A DNA stretch of 64,000 nucleotides from NCBI GenBank assembly GCA_964610575.1, contig CAZSYX010000005.1, forward strand, positions 1-64,000, read 5' to 3'. Below are positions 1 to 9,258 of this stretch, in pieces. This DNA comes from JADJWR01 sp964610575 (GTDB lineage: Bacteria; Pseudomonadota; Gammaproteobacteria; Burkholderiales; Burkholderiaceae_F). The notes under the pieces are model-generated. The model did no database searches. It was not told the DNA's origin and saw only the letters and a program-made list of their open reading frames with translations. How positions within the stretch are numbered: position 1 is the stretch's first letter; every line of letters starts with the position of its first letter. Position numbers and translations under genes: made by a program.

Positions 1-55
1 GAATACCGGCCTGTCACGCCGGGGGTCGCGGGTTCGAGTCCCGTCCACTCCGCCA
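1..55 (+). tRNA. tRNA-Asp (GTC), 3' part
   Basis: The window opens inside a tRNA. The anticodon arm CCGGCCTGTCACGCCGG carries GTC, which reads Asp codons. It is followed by a variable loop, the T arm GCGGGTTCGAGTCCCGT, the 3' acceptor strand CACTCCG and an encoded CCA at 53-55. The 5' acceptor strand and D arm lie outside the window. A tRNA upstream of ppiD is a familiar betaproteobacterial arrangement. The identity follows directly from the anticodon. Confidence 0.95.
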
Positions 56-63
56 GCATCTCC

Positions 64-90
64 AAAGGCGAACGCAAGTTCGCCTTTTTG
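64..90 (+). terminator. Rho-independent terminator of the tRNA-Asp transcript
   Basis: An 8 to 9 bp stem, AAGGCGAAC paired with GTTCGCCTT around a GCAA loop, runs directly into a T tract (TTTTTG). It starts 9 nt after the CCA end of the tRNA and finishes before ppiD, so it should separate the tRNA transcript from ppiD. Confidence 0.85.
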
Positions 91-138
91 TTTTCTTGAG
101 CGCCGCATGCGCCGGCGACCTGATCTCGGAACAACACG

Positions 139-2052
139 ATGTTCGACACCGTCCGCTCCCATCGCCGCTGGCTGATGATCTTCCTGACGCTGCTGGTTTT
201 TCCGTCGTTTGTTGTGACTGGCATATACCAGTACAACCGAATCATGTCCGACGAGCAGGCGGTGGCCAAGGTCGGCGGCGAAGCGATCACGTCGCAGCAG
301 TTCGAGGCCGCGCATCGCGAGCGGCTGGACCAGGTCCGCCAGGCGCTGGGTGAGAACTTCGATCCGGCCGTGTTCGACACGCCCGCCGCGCGCGAGGCGA
401 GCCTGAACTCGCTGCTAGGCGATCGCGCTTTGCGCAAGGAGGCCGCCGAATCGCACTTGATGGTCAGCGAGAACCGTCTGCGGCAGGTGATCGCGTCGGT
501 TCCTGCCTTCCAGGACGAGGGCAAGTTCTCCTACGACCGCTACAAGACGCTGCTGGCCGCCCAGGGGATGAACGAAGCGATGTTCGAGCAGCGCGTGCGC
601 GAGGATCTGGCGCGGCAGACGCTGCTCGACGGCGTGGCGCGCTCGGCCATCGTGCCGGCCGAACTGACCGACCGCCTGGCGGGCCTGCTGCAGGAGATCC
701 GAACGGTCCGCGAGCGGCGCTTCCGGCCGGAAGACTTCATCGCACAGGTGACCGTCGGCGACGATGCGATCAGGGCCTACTACGAAGCCAACCGGGCGCA
801 GTTCGAGACCAAGGAAAGCATTGACGCGCAAGTGCTGGCCCTGACGCTCGACGACCTCGCGCGGCAGGTCAGCGTGCCGCCGGCGGAACTGCAGTCCTAC
901 TACGAGCAGAACAAGTCGAGCTTTTCCGAACCCGAACAGCGGCGCGTCAGTCACATCCTGCTGACGGTCGGCGAGGGTGGATCGGCAAAGGACAAGGAGG
1001 GGGCGCGCAAGCTTGCGCTGGACCTGCTGGCCAAGGTCCGGGCGCGGCCTGACGACTTCGCGAAGCTGGCGCAGGAATACTCGAAGGATCCCGGCTCGGC
1101 AACCAAGGGCGGCGACCTTGGCTTCTTCGGACGCGGCATGATGGTCAAGCCGTTCGAGGAGGCTGCGTTCAGCCTCAAGGCGGGCGAGATCAGCGACATC
1201 GTGGAGACCGAATTCGGCCTGCACGTGATCCGCCTGACCGAGATCAAGGGCGGGGCCGTCGCGCCGTTCGAACAGGTCAAAGGCAAGATCGAATCGACCT
1301 TCCGCCAGCGGCAGGCGCAGAAGAAGTTCGCCGAGGCCGCCGAGCAGTTCACCAATATCGTCTACGAGCAATCCGACAGCCTGCAGCCCGCTGCCGACAA
1401 ACTGGGACTGAAGATCCAGACGGTCGCCAACCTGACTCGCGACGGCGTGCCCCGCGGTGCGCCGGGTGCAGCCCTGTTGCCGAGCGCCGCGGTGCAGGCG
1501 CTTTTTGCCGACGATGCGCTGAACAAGAAGCGGAACATCGCCGCGGTCGAGGTCGGCGGCAACACGCTTGTCTCGGCCCGGGTCGTCGAGCACCGCCCGG
1601 CGCGGCTGCGCCCCATCGAGGAAGTCAGTGCGCAGATCCGCGAGCGGCTGGTGCGCGAGCAGGCGGTCCGCCTGGCCCAAGAAGCTGCGAACAGGACGGC
1701 CGACGCCTTGCGCAAGGCGCCGGCCGAGGCAGGTTTCTCGCCGCCGAGGACCGTTTCGCGCGGGCAGGCTGAAGGCATGAGCCCGGACGCGTTGAAGGAA
1801 GTGATGCGGATACCCGCCGACAAGCTGCCGGCGTTTGTCGTCGCCGGCTCGGCCATGGGCGTCCAGGCGGTCTTCTGGGTCCTCGACTCGAAGCGGCCCG
1901 AGAAGGCGGATCCGCAGGCGCTGAGCCAGTTGCGCCGCGGAGTGGAACAGCAGCAGGCTGCGGCTGACGACCAGGCCTACTTGGCCGAACTCAAGCGCAA
2001 GCACAAGGCGCAGGTCGTCGACGCCCAGCGCACTGCCGCCGGCAAGAAGTAG
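139..2052 (+). CDS. ppiD: Periplasmic folding chaperone / peptidyl-prolyl isomerase D
   Basis: This 637-residue protein has the PpiD plan: a short cytoplasmic N-terminus, one membrane anchor at about residues 12-32, a SurA-like chaperone region, and a parvulin rotamase domain at about 265-370 (from HILLTV to GLHVIRLTEI). The rest is a helical C-terminal region with a basic tail. PpiD sits at the SecYEG exit and helps outer-membrane and periplasmic proteins fold. The length matches the family (about 620-640). The ATG at 139 is preceded by only a weak GGA. The gene stands alone between the tRNA terminator and the convergent mnmH. A second parvulin (18272) and a third (59883) occur in the window, but both are shorter and differently built. 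Confidence 0.93.
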   Translation: MFDTVRSHRRWLMIFLTLLVFPSFVVTGIYQYNRIMSDEQAVAKVGGEAITSQQFEAAHRERLDQVRQALGENFDPAVFDTPAAREASLNSLLGDRALRKEAAESHLMVSENRLRQVIASVPAFQDEGKFSYDRYKTLLAAQGMNEAMFEQRVREDLARQTLLDGVARSAIVPAELTDRLAGLLQEIRTVRERRFRPEDFIAQVTVGDDAIRAYYEANRAQFETKESIDAQVLALTLDDLARQVSVPPAELQSYYEQNKSSFSEPEQRRVSHILLTVGEGGSAKDKEGARKLALDLLAKVRARPDDFAKLAQEYSKDPGSATKGGDLGFFGRGMMVKPFEEAAFSLKAGEISDIVETEFGLHVIRLTEIKGGAVAPFEQVKGKIESTFRQRQAQKKFAEAAEQFTNIVYEQSDSLQPAADKLGLKIQTVANLTRDGVPRGAPGAALLPSAAVQALFADDALNKKRNIAAVEVGGNTLVSARVVEHRPARLRPIEEVSAQIRERLVREQAVRLAQEAANRTADALRKAPAEAGFSPPRTVSRGQAEGMSPDALKEVMRIPADKLPAFVVAGSAMGVQAVFWVLDSKRPEKADPQALSQLRRGVEQQQAAADDQAYLAELKRKHKAQVVDAQRTAAGKK

Positions 2053-2088
2053 CCGCGCCTTCGCGGCGTTGGGGCGGGCGCCGGCTCT

Positions 2089-3138
2089 TCAGTCCGCGGC
2101 AAGCGCGGCGGCAGCGCGCGCGAAGTCGGCCTCGCTGTCGAGCGTCACCTGAACCGCGCTGCCGGCGCGCTGGAAATTGCGGTTGATCGACCGGTGGTAC
2201 GCCGGGTCGTAGTGCTCTTCCAGCAACCGTCGCACCATCTCGTCCCAGCGATGCTCGGCGGCCAGTGCCTTCCATGCCTCGACGCGCTCGCGCCCGTGCA
2301 GTGCCACCAGGCAATCGAGCTGCCGGATCAGCGCCTGCCCGTCGGCCTCGAAGTGCGCATACTCGTCGCGTAGCAGCCGCACCCTTGCGTCGGTCGGCAG
2401 CTGCAGTTGCACGCACTCCGACGAGCGCATGTGCTCGATCAGCGCATCGGGCAGGCGCAGCTGCCCCACCTTGCGGCTTTCTGACTCGGCAAACACGGGG
2501 CGTCTTGGATCGAAGGCGTGCAACGCCGACCACAGCTGCGTCTCGAAGCTCTTCTGGGACGGCTGCGGCGCCTGTGGCAGGGCGCCCAGCACCGAGCCGC
2601 GGTGCCGGGCGATCTCCTCCAGGTCGAGCACCTGCGCGCCGCACTTCGCCAGGTGGCGCAGCAGGCGGCTCTTGCCGCTGCCGGTGGGGCCGCAAACGAT
2701 GCGCAGCCGAAAGCGCTGTGGCAGTTGTTCCAGTTCGGCGACGACGTGGCGCCTGAATGCGCGGTAACCGCCTTCGAGTTGGCGGGCCGGCCAGCCGATC
2801 GCCGACAGGACATGAACCATGGCGCCGCTGCGTTGGCCGCCGCGCCAGCAGTAGACCAGCGGCCGCCACTGGCGCGGCCTGTCGGCGAACTGTTGCTCCA
2901 GGTGGCGGGCGATGTTGCGTGCGACCAGCGCCGCGCCGTGTCGCTTGGCCGCGAAGGCCGAGTCGACCTTGTGCATCGTTCCCACGCGGGCGCGTTCCTC
3001 GTCGTCGAGAACCGGGCAGTTGATCGCCGCGGGCAGGTGATCGAGTGCGAACTCCGAGGGACTGCGCACGTCGATGATCGTGTCGAACGTGTGCAGATGC
3101 GCGACGGCTTCAGCGCAGGAAATCGCCGTGCGCAGCAT
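2089..3138 (-). CDS. mnmH: tRNA 2-selenouridine synthase
   Basis: MnmH (SelU/YbbB) replaces sulfur by selenium in 2-thiouridine at wobble position 34 of certain tRNAs, using selenophosphate. The N-terminal rhodanese domain has the active-site loop YCWRGGQRSG with Cys97. The C-terminal P-loop domain has GPTGSGKS at about residues 150-157. I chose the ATG at 3138, giving 349 residues; the frame is open further upstream, but that part overlaps tesA and has no rhodanese-like sequence. Only one base separates the start from the tesA stop, so the two are co-transcribed. Function needs SelD, which is not in this window. Confidence 0.9.
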   Translation of the reverse strand: MLRTAISCAEAVAHLHTFDTIIDVRSPSEFALDHLPAAINCPVLDDEERARVGTMHKVDSAFAAKRHGAALVARNIARHLEQQFADRPRQWRPLVYCWRGGQRSGAMVHVLSAIGWPARQLEGGYRAFRRHVVAELEQLPQRFRLRIVCGPTGSGKSRLLRHLAKCGAQVLDLEEIARHRGSVLGALPQAPQPSQKSFETQLWSALHAFDPRRPVFAESESRKVGQLRLPDALIEHMRSSECVQLQLPTDARVRLLRDEYAHFEADGQALIRQLDCLVALHGRERVEAWKALAAEHRWDEMVRRLLEEHYDPAYHRSINRNFQRAGSAVQVTLDSEADFARAAAALAAD

Positions 3139-3139
3139 G

Positions 3140-3781
3140 TCAGCGCTTTCTTGCGCGCAGCAGCGGCGCCAGCTGTGGCCAGACCGTCTCGAGCATGCGC
3201 GGCTGGGCGCGCTCGCTCGGGTGGATGCGATCGGCCTGGAAGTACTCGAGATTGTCGGCAAAGCCGTCGAGCAGGAACGGCACCAGCGCCACCTTCTCGT
3301 CGCCCGCCAGCTGCGCGTAGATGCCAGCGAAACGCTCGGAGTATTCGCGGCCGTAGTTGGGTGGAATGCGCATGCCGATCAGCAGAACGCGCGCACCCGT
3401 GCCGCGACTGGCACGGATCATTGCGGCCAGGTTCTCGCGCATCGAGGGCAGGGAGAGCCCGCGCAAGCCGTCGTTGGCGCCGAGTTGCAGCACGACGATC
3501 GAAGGCTGGTGCTGCTGCAACAGCTGCGGCAGCCGCGTCCGGCCGCCGCTGGTGGTCTCTCCGCTGATGCTCGCATTCACGACGCTATACTGCGCCGCCT
3601 CCTTGGCGAGACGGTCGGAGAGCAACTTCACCCAGCCCGTGCCACGCGACAGGCCGTACTCGGCGGACAGGCTGTCGCCGAAGACCACGATCGTGGCCGG
3701 CTTGCCGCTGGCTGCCCCGCCCGTGACGAGCGTGGCGGCGAGCAGCGCGATGCGCAGCCACGCAGCAGTCAGGTTCAGCAC
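3140..3781 (-). CDS. tesA: Arylesterase / lysophospholipase L1-type SGNH hydrolase
   Basis: This is an exported GDSL (SGNH) hydrolase of 213 residues. The signal peptide ends near residue 25. Block I is VVFGDSLS with nucleophile Ser37, block III is GANDG, and block V is DRIHPS with the catalytic Asp/His. TesA-type enzymes hydrolyse acyl-CoA, lysophospholipids and aryl esters in the periplasm. The frame opens with GTG at 3781, only 5 bp from the start of the divergent ABC ATPase, and no clear ribosome-binding site is visible, so the start is uncertain. tesA back-to-back with a ybbA-like ATPase is the same arrangement as in E. coli. mnmH follows after 1 nt. Confidence 0.88.
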   Translation of the reverse strand: MLNLTAAWLRIALLAATLVTGGAASGKPATIVVFGDSLSAEYGLSRGTGWVKLLSDRLAKEAAQYSVVNASISGETTSGGRTRLPQLLQQHQPSIVVLQLGANDGLRGLSLPSMRENLAAMIRASRGTGARVLLIGMRIPPNYGREYSERFAGIYAQLAGDEKVALVPFLLDGFADNLEYFQADRIHPSERAQPRMLETVWPQLAPLLRARKR

Positions 3782-3786
3782 AGCAG

Positions 3787-4500
3787 ATGAGAGCAGGACA
3801 ACGTGCCAACGATGCGCCGACAGCGGCGCTCCAGGCCAAAGGACTTACGAAGATCGTGCAGGATGCCACCGGCAGCCTGACGATCCTGGATGATATCAAC
3901 CTCGAAATCGCCAGCGGCGAAACGGTGGCGATCATCGGCGCCTCCGGCTCGGGCAAATCGACGCTGCTTGGCCTGCTTGCCGGGCTTGACGTACCCACCC
4001 GTGGCGAAGTAAAGCTGTTCGGCTCCGATCTGTTTGCCAACGACGAAGACGGCCGCGCACGCCTGCGCGCGCAGAGCATCGGCTTCGTGTTCCAGTCGTT
4101 CCAGTTGCTGCCGCACCTGAGCGCGCTGGAGAACGTACTGCTGCCGATGGAACTGTCCGGCCGGACCCCCGATGGCGTGCCCGCCTCCACCGCTGCTCGT
4201 GAGATGCTCGCGCGCGTCGGGTTGGGCGAACGGCTGTCGCACTACCCGAAGACGCTGTCCGGCGGCGAGCAGCAGCGGGTCGCGCTGGCACGCGCCTTCG
4301 TGCTACGGCCGCCACTGCTGCTGGCGGACGAGCCGACCGGAAGCCTCGATGCACGCACCGGCGACGCCGTCATCGAGCTGATGTTCGAGCTGAACCGCGA
4401 GCGCGGCTCGACGCTGGTGCTGGTGACACACGATCCACAGATCGCCGCCCGCTGCGGGCGCCGAATCGAAATTCAGGCCGGTCGCATCGTCGGCAGCTGA
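3787..4500 (+). CDS. ybbA: YbbA-type ABC transporter ATP-binding protein
   Basis: This 237-residue ATPase has Walker A GASGSGKST, a Q-loop FVFQSFQLLPHLSALENV, signature LSGGEQQR and Walker B with DEPTGSLD. These place it in the LolD/MacB/YbbA class of lipoprotein or extracytoplasmic-protein transporters. The divergent tesA favours YbbA over LolD. The usual permease (YbbP) is missing: the next gene is nnr on the opposite strand. It must work with a permease encoded elsewhere, or be an orphan. Its translation start lies almost on top of the tesA start, so promoter elements must lie inside the neighbouring coding sequences. Confidence 0.85.
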   Translation: MRAGQRANDAPTAALQAKGLTKIVQDATGSLTILDDINLEIASGETVAIIGASGSGKSTLLGLLAGLDVPTRGEVKLFGSDLFANDEDGRARLRAQSIGFVFQSFQLLPHLSALENVLLPMELSGRTPDGVPASTAAREMLARVGLGERLSHYPKTLSGGEQQRVALARAFVLRPPLLLADEPTGSLDARTGDAVIELMFELNRERGSTLVLVTHDPQIAARCGRRIEIQAGRIVGS

Positions 4501-4516
4501 CGCGCAAGCCGGCGCT

Positions 4517-5974
4517 TCAGCGTGAAGCGCGCAGTTCGGCGAGTCGGCGCGCGGCCAGCGGCGCCAGATCGGTGGCCACGAGGCCGATGTCGGCGCCAAA
4601 CTCGGCGGCCGCGGCTCCGTGCAGCCAGACCGCCGCATGAACGGCTTGGCGCGAATCGTCGCACTGACCGAGCAGGGCACCGATCATTCCGGCGAGGACA
4701 TCGCCGGTGCCGGCGCTGGCAAGCGCCGGCGAGCCGGTCGGATTGATTGCATAGCGGCCGTCGGCTCCGGCGACCACGGTGCCGGCGCCCTTGAGCACGA
4801 CCAGCGCCTTGAACCGGCGCGCCAGTTCGAGCGCATGACCCACTCGATCGCCCTGGACATCCGCCGCGCCGGTGCGCAGCAAGCGTGCGGCCTCGAGCGG
4901 GTGCGGTGTCAGAACCGTATCCGCCGCTCGATTGATGCATGCCTTCGCCAGCGAGTCATCGGCGGCGAGCAGGTTCAGCGCGTCGGCGTCGATGACGACC
5001 GGGCGCCGGCTTTCGAGCGCGGCCGCAAGGGCTTCACGTGCCGTCGCATCTTCGCCGAGCCCGCAGCCGACGACACATGAGGTCAGGCCCTCGAGACCTG
5101 CCAGCGGGCGGAACATCAGTTCCGGCTGCAGCGGGTCGAGGCGCATCTCGGGGGCGCCGATGCAATCGACGTAGACGCGGCCGGCGCCGAGACGCAGCGC
5201 GGCGCGCGCTGCCAGCAATGGCGCGCCAACCATGCCGAGGTTGCCGCCGACGACCGCCACGCTGCCGTAAGTGCCTTTGTGCGTGTTGCGCGCTCGTGGC
5301 AGGAGCAGGGCATTGAAGTCAGCTGGCGCCAGCAGCATTCCGTCACAAGCGCCGGGCGCCACACCGATCGGCTCGACGTCCACCGTCCCGGCCGCATCGC
5401 AGCCTTCGCCGGTGAACAACCCCGGTTTGGCGCCGATGAATGTGACCGTTGCCGCGGCCCGCACGCCGGCGACGTCGCCGACCCAGCAGCCCCTGTCGGC
5501 ATCCAGCCCGCTCGGCACGTCGATCGCCAGCACCGGCGCACGTTGGCGATTGATCCACTCGACGGCGGCCAGGTACGGCCCGCCGAGCGGGCGCGCCATG
5601 CCGATGCCGAACATGGCATCGATCACGGCGTCGCAGTGGTCGTCGGCAGGCAGCTCCGTGAGCGTGACTCCGCCGGCCGCGGCCCAGCGCGCGAACGCCG
5701 CACGCGCATCGTCGGCTGAAGCCGCGCCAAGAGCCACGCATTGCACGTCGACTCCGTGCCGCGCAAGTTCGAGGGCGCAGACGTAGCCGTCGCCGCCGTT
5801 GTTGCCGGGGCCGCATATCACCCGCACGTGCCCGCGTCCCTCGGGCAGGCGCCTGGCAATGAGCGTCGCCGCTGCGGCGCCTGCCCGCTGCATCAGCGTG
5901 CCGGGCGGCAGCGCGGCCTGCGCCGCCTGCTCGAGCACGCGCAGCTCAGCCACCCGGTAAAGAGGTTCGCCCAT
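4517..5974 (-). CDS. nnr: Bifunctional NAD(P)H-hydrate epimerase / ADP-dependent dehydratase
   Basis: This enzyme repairs hydrated NADH and NADPH (NADHX, NADPHX). The N-terminal epimerase domain (YjeF_N, about residues 1-215) contains GPGNNGGDG at 55-63. The C-terminal kinase-like dehydratase domain (about 225-480) contains a Gly-rich AVVGGNLG stretch, LTPHPLEAARLL, and GTGDVLAG near the end. At 485 residues it is a full-length fusion, as in E. coli Nnr. It starts 9 nt after the dadA stop, so it is probably the last gene of the dctPQM-dadA unit, although its housekeeping role need not be linked to that transport function. Confidence 0.92.
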   Translation of the reverse strand: MGEPLYRVAELRVLEQAAQAALPPGTLMQRAGAAAATLIARRLPEGRGHVRVICGPGNNGGDGYVCALELARHGVDVQCVALGAASADDARAAFARWAAAGGVTLTELPADDHCDAVIDAMFGIGMARPLGGPYLAAVEWINRQRAPVLAIDVPSGLDADRGCWVGDVAGVRAAATVTFIGAKPGLFTGEGCDAAGTVDVEPIGVAPGACDGMLLAPADFNALLLPRARNTHKGTYGSVAVVGGNLGMVGAPLLAARAALRLGAGRVYVDCIGAPEMRLDPLQPELMFRPLAGLEGLTSCVVGCGLGEDATAREALAAALESRRPVVIDADALNLLAADDSLAKACINRAADTVLTPHPLEAARLLRTGAADVQGDRVGHALELARRFKALVVLKGAGTVVAGADGRYAINPTGSPALASAGTGDVLAGMIGALLGQCDDSRQAVHAAVWLHGAAAAEFGADIGLVATDLAPLAARRLAELRASR

Positions 5975-5983
5975 GGACGAATG

Positions 5984-7246
5984 CTAAGCCTTGCGGCCTC
6001 GTTCGAAGCGCTCGAGCGTCAGGCCTTCGAGGTCGATCTGCGGCTTCGCGCCAGCCAAGATGTCGGCGACGACGCGCGCCGAGCCGCAGGCCATCGCCCA
6101 GCCGGTCGAGCCGTGGCCGAGATTGAGAAAGAGGTTGGGCACCGGCGTGGCGCCCAGCACCGGCGGTCCGTCCGGCAGCATTGGCCGGGCGCCGACCCAG
6201 GGCCGCGCCTGCACGTAGTCCGCAGCGCCCGGAAACCAGTCGCGCACGACCCTAAACAGCGTGCCGAGCGCGGCGTCGCGCAGCGCCAGCTTGCGATTAC
6301 CGAGTTCGGCCGTGCCGGCGATGCGCAGCCGGTTGCCCATCCGAGTGATGGCGACCTTGTATGCCTCGTCCATCACCGACATCGTCGGCGCGAACTCGTG
6401 GCGGGTGACGCGCGCGGTCAGCGAGTAGCCCTTGACCGGATAAAGCGGCACGCGGACGCCGGTGCGCCGAAACAGCAGGTTGCTGTCGGCACCTGCGGCG
6501 ATGACCAGCGCGTCGGCGGCGATCGGACCGGCGGAGGTGCGCGCCTCCTTGAAGCGCCCGCCCTCGATGGCCAGCCCGGTGACTGCCGTATCGAAACGGA
6601 AGTCGACGCCGTTCGCCGCCGCGATGTCCTTGATGCGGCGGGTGAAATAGGCGCAGTTGCCGGTTTCCTCCTCGGGCAGATGCAGTCCGCCGGCCAGTGG
6701 GGTGCCGTCCACCAGTGCCGGTTCGAGCGCACGACACTCGTCGGCGCCGAGCAGACGGTGCGCCATCCCCGCCTGCGCCAGCAGTTCGATCGACGGTCGG
6801 GCGCGCGTGATATCAACCTCGGTGCGGAACAGCTGCAGCCATCCCTGCGTCTGCTCGTAATCGATCGCGTGGCGGCTTCGAAGCTCGTGCAGCACCGTGC
6901 GGCTGTATTCGGCCAGACGCTGCATGCGCTGCTTGTTGGTGCGGAAGCGCTGCAGCCGGCATTCGCCGAGCCAGCGAAGGAGCCAGCGCCACTGGGCGGG
7001 ATCGACACTGGGGCGGAAGACCACCGGCGAGGCGCTCTTCAGCATGTAGCCGAGGATCTTGGTCGGCATCCCCGGCTGCGCCCACGGGCCGGCGTACGCA
7101 GTCGAAATCACGCCGGCGTTGCCGTAGCTGGCTTCCTGCGCAACACCGGCGTGGCGCTCAAGGACCGTGACCTCGAAGCCCCGCTCGCGCAGCTCGAATG
7201 CGGTGGTGACGCCGATGATGCCGGCGCCGATGACGATCGCGTGCAT
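5984..7246 (-). CDS. dadA: D-amino acid dehydrogenase (small subunit type), FAD-dependent
   Basis: This 420-residue DAO-fold flavoprotein begins with a textbook FAD-binding motif, VIGAGIIG at residues 5-12. It is followed by the DadA-typical SYGNAG segment, and near the C-terminus by the conserved LNLGHGSTGW. DadA oxidises D-amino acids to 2-oxo acids at the inner membrane face and passes electrons to quinones. The gene lies between dctM (60 nt upstream) and nnr (9 nt downstream) on the same strand. The TRAP genes beside it suggest that its substrate, or a precursor, may be imported by that transporter. The exact amino acid cannot be read from sequence, and other glycine-oxidase-like roles remain possible. 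Confidence 0.85.
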   Translation of the reverse strand: MHAIVIGAGIIGVTTAFELRERGFEVTVLERHAGVAQEASYGNAGVISTAYAGPWAQPGMPTKILGYMLKSASPVVFRPSVDPAQWRWLLRWLGECRLQRFRTNKQRMQRLAEYSRTVLHELRSRHAIDYEQTQGWLQLFRTEVDITRARPSIELLAQAGMAHRLLGADECRALEPALVDGTPLAGGLHLPEEETGNCAYFTRRIKDIAAANGVDFRFDTAVTGLAIEGGRFKEARTSAGPIAADALVIAAGADSNLLFRRTGVRVPLYPVKGYSLTARVTRHEFAPTMSVMDEAYKVAITRMGNRLRIAGTAELGNRKLALRDAALGTLFRVVRDWFPGAADYVQARPWVGARPMLPDGPPVLGATPVPNLFLNLGHGSTGWAMACGSARVVADILAGAKPQIDLEGLTLERFERGRKA

Positions 7247-7306
7247 GAGAAGTGGGGAACCGCCGATCGGCGCAGGCGCATAGCGCTGCGCAGCAAGTGC
7301 GGGATT

Positions 7307-8623
7307 CTACTGAGCCGACGTGCGGCCCATCACGAGGTCGGGCAGCCAGGTCACGGTCTGTGGCCAGAGAGTGATGATCGCGATGCAAACCACCAGCATG
7401 AGGAAGAAAGGCAGCGCCGAGCGCGCGATCAGCATGCTGTCGCGGCCGCTCATGGCTTGCAGCACGAACAGGTTGAAGCCCACGGGCGGGGTAACTTCGG
7501 CGATCTCCACCAGCAGGATCACGAAGATCCCGAACCAGACGAGATCGAACCCGGCCTGCTGCACCATCGGCAGTACCACGGCCGCAGTCAGCACGATCAT
7601 GGATATTCCATCAAGCGCGGTGCCGAGCACGATGTAGAAGAGCGTCAGGATCGCAATCAGCTCGAATGGCGAAAGGCCAAGACCGTTGACCCACATCGCA
7701 AGTTCGCGCGGCACGCCGGTGAACGCCATCGCCAGCTTAAGGAAGGAGGCGCCGGCGAGAATGAACATGATCATGCAAGACAGGCGCATCGTGCCGAGCA
7801 GGCCGTCCCAAAACGTCTGCCACGTCAGCATCCGGCTCCACGCGGCGATCGCGAGGGAACCAAGCACCCCATAGGCGGCACACTCGGTGGCTGTGGCCCA
7901 TCCGGCCAGCAGCACCCACACGATGAAGACGATCAGCAGCGTGACCGGAATCAGGTTGCCGGACCGGCGCACTTTCTCCCGGAAGCTCACGGCCGGCTCG
8001 GCGGCCGGCATTTTCTCCCTGCGGATGAGGGACCACGCAGCGATGTAGCCGGAAAAGAGGGCCATCAGGATGGCCGCCGGAATGAACCCGGCGAGGAAGA
8101 TGCGGATGATCGATACGTCTGCGGCCACCGCGTACACGACCATGATGATCGACGGCGGAATCAGGATTCCAAGCGTGCCCGCCGTGGCCAGCGAGCCGAT
8201 GGCGATACCCTCGTCATAGCCGCGGCGCATCAGTTCCGGCAGGGCGACCTTTGCGATGGTCGCGCAGGTGGCTGCCGACGAGCCGGACACGGAGCCGAAA
8301 ACGCCGCAGCCGAGGATGTTGACGTGCAGCAGCCGGCCGGGAATGCGGTTGAGCCAGGGCGCAAGCCCCTCGAACATCTGCTCCGACAGCTTGGTCCGGA
8401 ACAGTATCTCGCCCATCCAGATGAACAGCGGCAGCGCCGCCAGTTCCCACGACGCGCTCGAGCCCCACATCGCGGTGAACAGGTTGGGTCCGGGGTCGCG
8501 CGTGGTGAACAGCGCCAGGCCCGCGTAGCCGACGATCGCCAGGGCGATCGCGATCCACACGCCACCGCACAGCAGTACCGCCATCAGCGCGAGCAGCACC
8601 AGGCCGATCTCGACGATGTTCAT
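7307..8623 (-). CDS. dctM: TRAP transporter large permease, DctM family
   Basis: This 438-residue protein is almost entirely hydrophobic, with roughly 11-12 membrane segments. It carries the DctM-typical SGSSAATCATIAKVALPEL region and a second half starting near EVTPPVGFN. DctM is the ion-coupled translocating subunit that works with DctQ and a periplasmic DctP protein. The ATG at 8623 lies 9 nt after the dctQ stop, so the two are translationally close. The order dctP-dctQ-dctM is complete and intact here. Confidence 0.93.
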   Translation of the reverse strand: MNIVEIGLVLLALMAVLLCGGVWIAIALAIVGYAGLALFTTRDPGPNLFTAMWGSSASWELAALPLFIWMGEILFRTKLSEQMFEGLAPWLNRIPGRLLHVNILGCGVFGSVSGSSAATCATIAKVALPELMRRGYDEGIAIGSLATAGTLGILIPPSIIMVVYAVAADVSIIRIFLAGFIPAAILMALFSGYIAAWSLIRREKMPAAEPAVSFREKVRRSGNLIPVTLLIVFIVWVLLAGWATATECAAYGVLGSLAIAAWSRMLTWQTFWDGLLGTMRLSCMIMFILAGASFLKLAMAFTGVPRELAMWVNGLGLSPFELIAILTLFYIVLGTALDGISMIVLTAAVVLPMVQQAGFDLVWFGIFVILLVEIAEVTPPVGFNLFVLQAMSGRDSMLIARSALPFFLMLVVCIAIITLWPQTVTWLPDLVMGRTSAQ

Positions 8624-8632
8624 CGCGTCCCG

Positions 8633-9166
8633 CTAGATTTCCTGCGAGTAGTCGCCGCGTGCACGGCGCTCCTCGACGGCGTCGACATAGCTCGGCGTGC
8701 CACCACGCACGACATTGACGAACTCGTCGGCGAGTGCGATGAATAGCAGCACGGTGCCAATCGCGAAGCTGATCTGCGGGATCCACAGCGGCATGACGAG
8801 CAGCCCCGAGGTCATCTCCTGGTAGATCCAGCTTTCGTAGACCGAGCGAACAATCCAGTAGGCGGCGTACGCAGTGCCGATCAGGGCGATGGCGAGTGCG
8901 GCGACCTCCACAAGGCGGCGAGGGCGCGACGGCAGCCGATCGATTACCAGCGTCATGCGGACAAAGTCGCCGTTGCGGAACGAGTGCGCCATGCCCAGCG
9001 ATGCCGCGGCGGCCGTGAGCCAAGAGACGACATCATCGACGCCCGCCACCGCGACTCCCAGTTGCCGCACTGCGCTCGCGCCGATCATCGCGGCGAAGAT
9101 CAGCACGATGCAGATCGCTGCGGCGTAGCCCGCCCAGTCGTAAAGGCGACTCAGAAGTGGTCGCAA
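8633..9166 (-). CDS. dctQ: TRAP transporter small permease, DctQ family
   Basis: This 177-residue protein has four hydrophobic segments, as expected for the DctQ subunit that scaffolds DctM. The conserved middle contains DDVVSWLTAAAASLGMAHSFRNGDFVR, here noted only by position (about residues 42-70). The frame opens with TTG at 9166. No in-frame ATG gives a complete first membrane segment, so TTG is my best start, but no strong ribosome-binding site precedes it. The stop at 8633 is 9 nt from dctM. Confidence 0.88.
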   Translation of the reverse strand: MRPLLSRLYDWAGYAAAICIVLIFAAMIGASAVRQLGVAVAGVDDVVSWLTAAAASLGMAHSFRNGDFVRMTLVIDRLPSRPRRLVEVAALAIALIGTAYAAYWIVRSVYESWIYQEMTSGLLVMPLWIPQISFAIGTVLLFIALADEFVNVVRGGTPSYVDAVEERRARGDYSQEI

Positions 9167-9258
9167 GGTGACGCCGGGAGGATGGGGTCAGTGGGCGGGC
9201 GGGCCGCTGTCAGGTGCCAGAGCGGCCCGACCCATCGGGTCCCGCTCAGGGCGGTGCG

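Noticed and set aside
2052..2067. Small stem GCCGCG-CCTT-CGCGGC between ppiD and mnmH as a terminator
   Set aside because: The stem is short and no T run follows on either strand.
5741..8746. A 1001-codon open frame on the plus strand antisense to nnr, dadA and dctM
   Set aside because: It is rich in Arg, His, Gln and Asp with no family resemblance, and lies opposite three clear genes. Long antisense frames are expected in GC-rich DNA with biased third positions.
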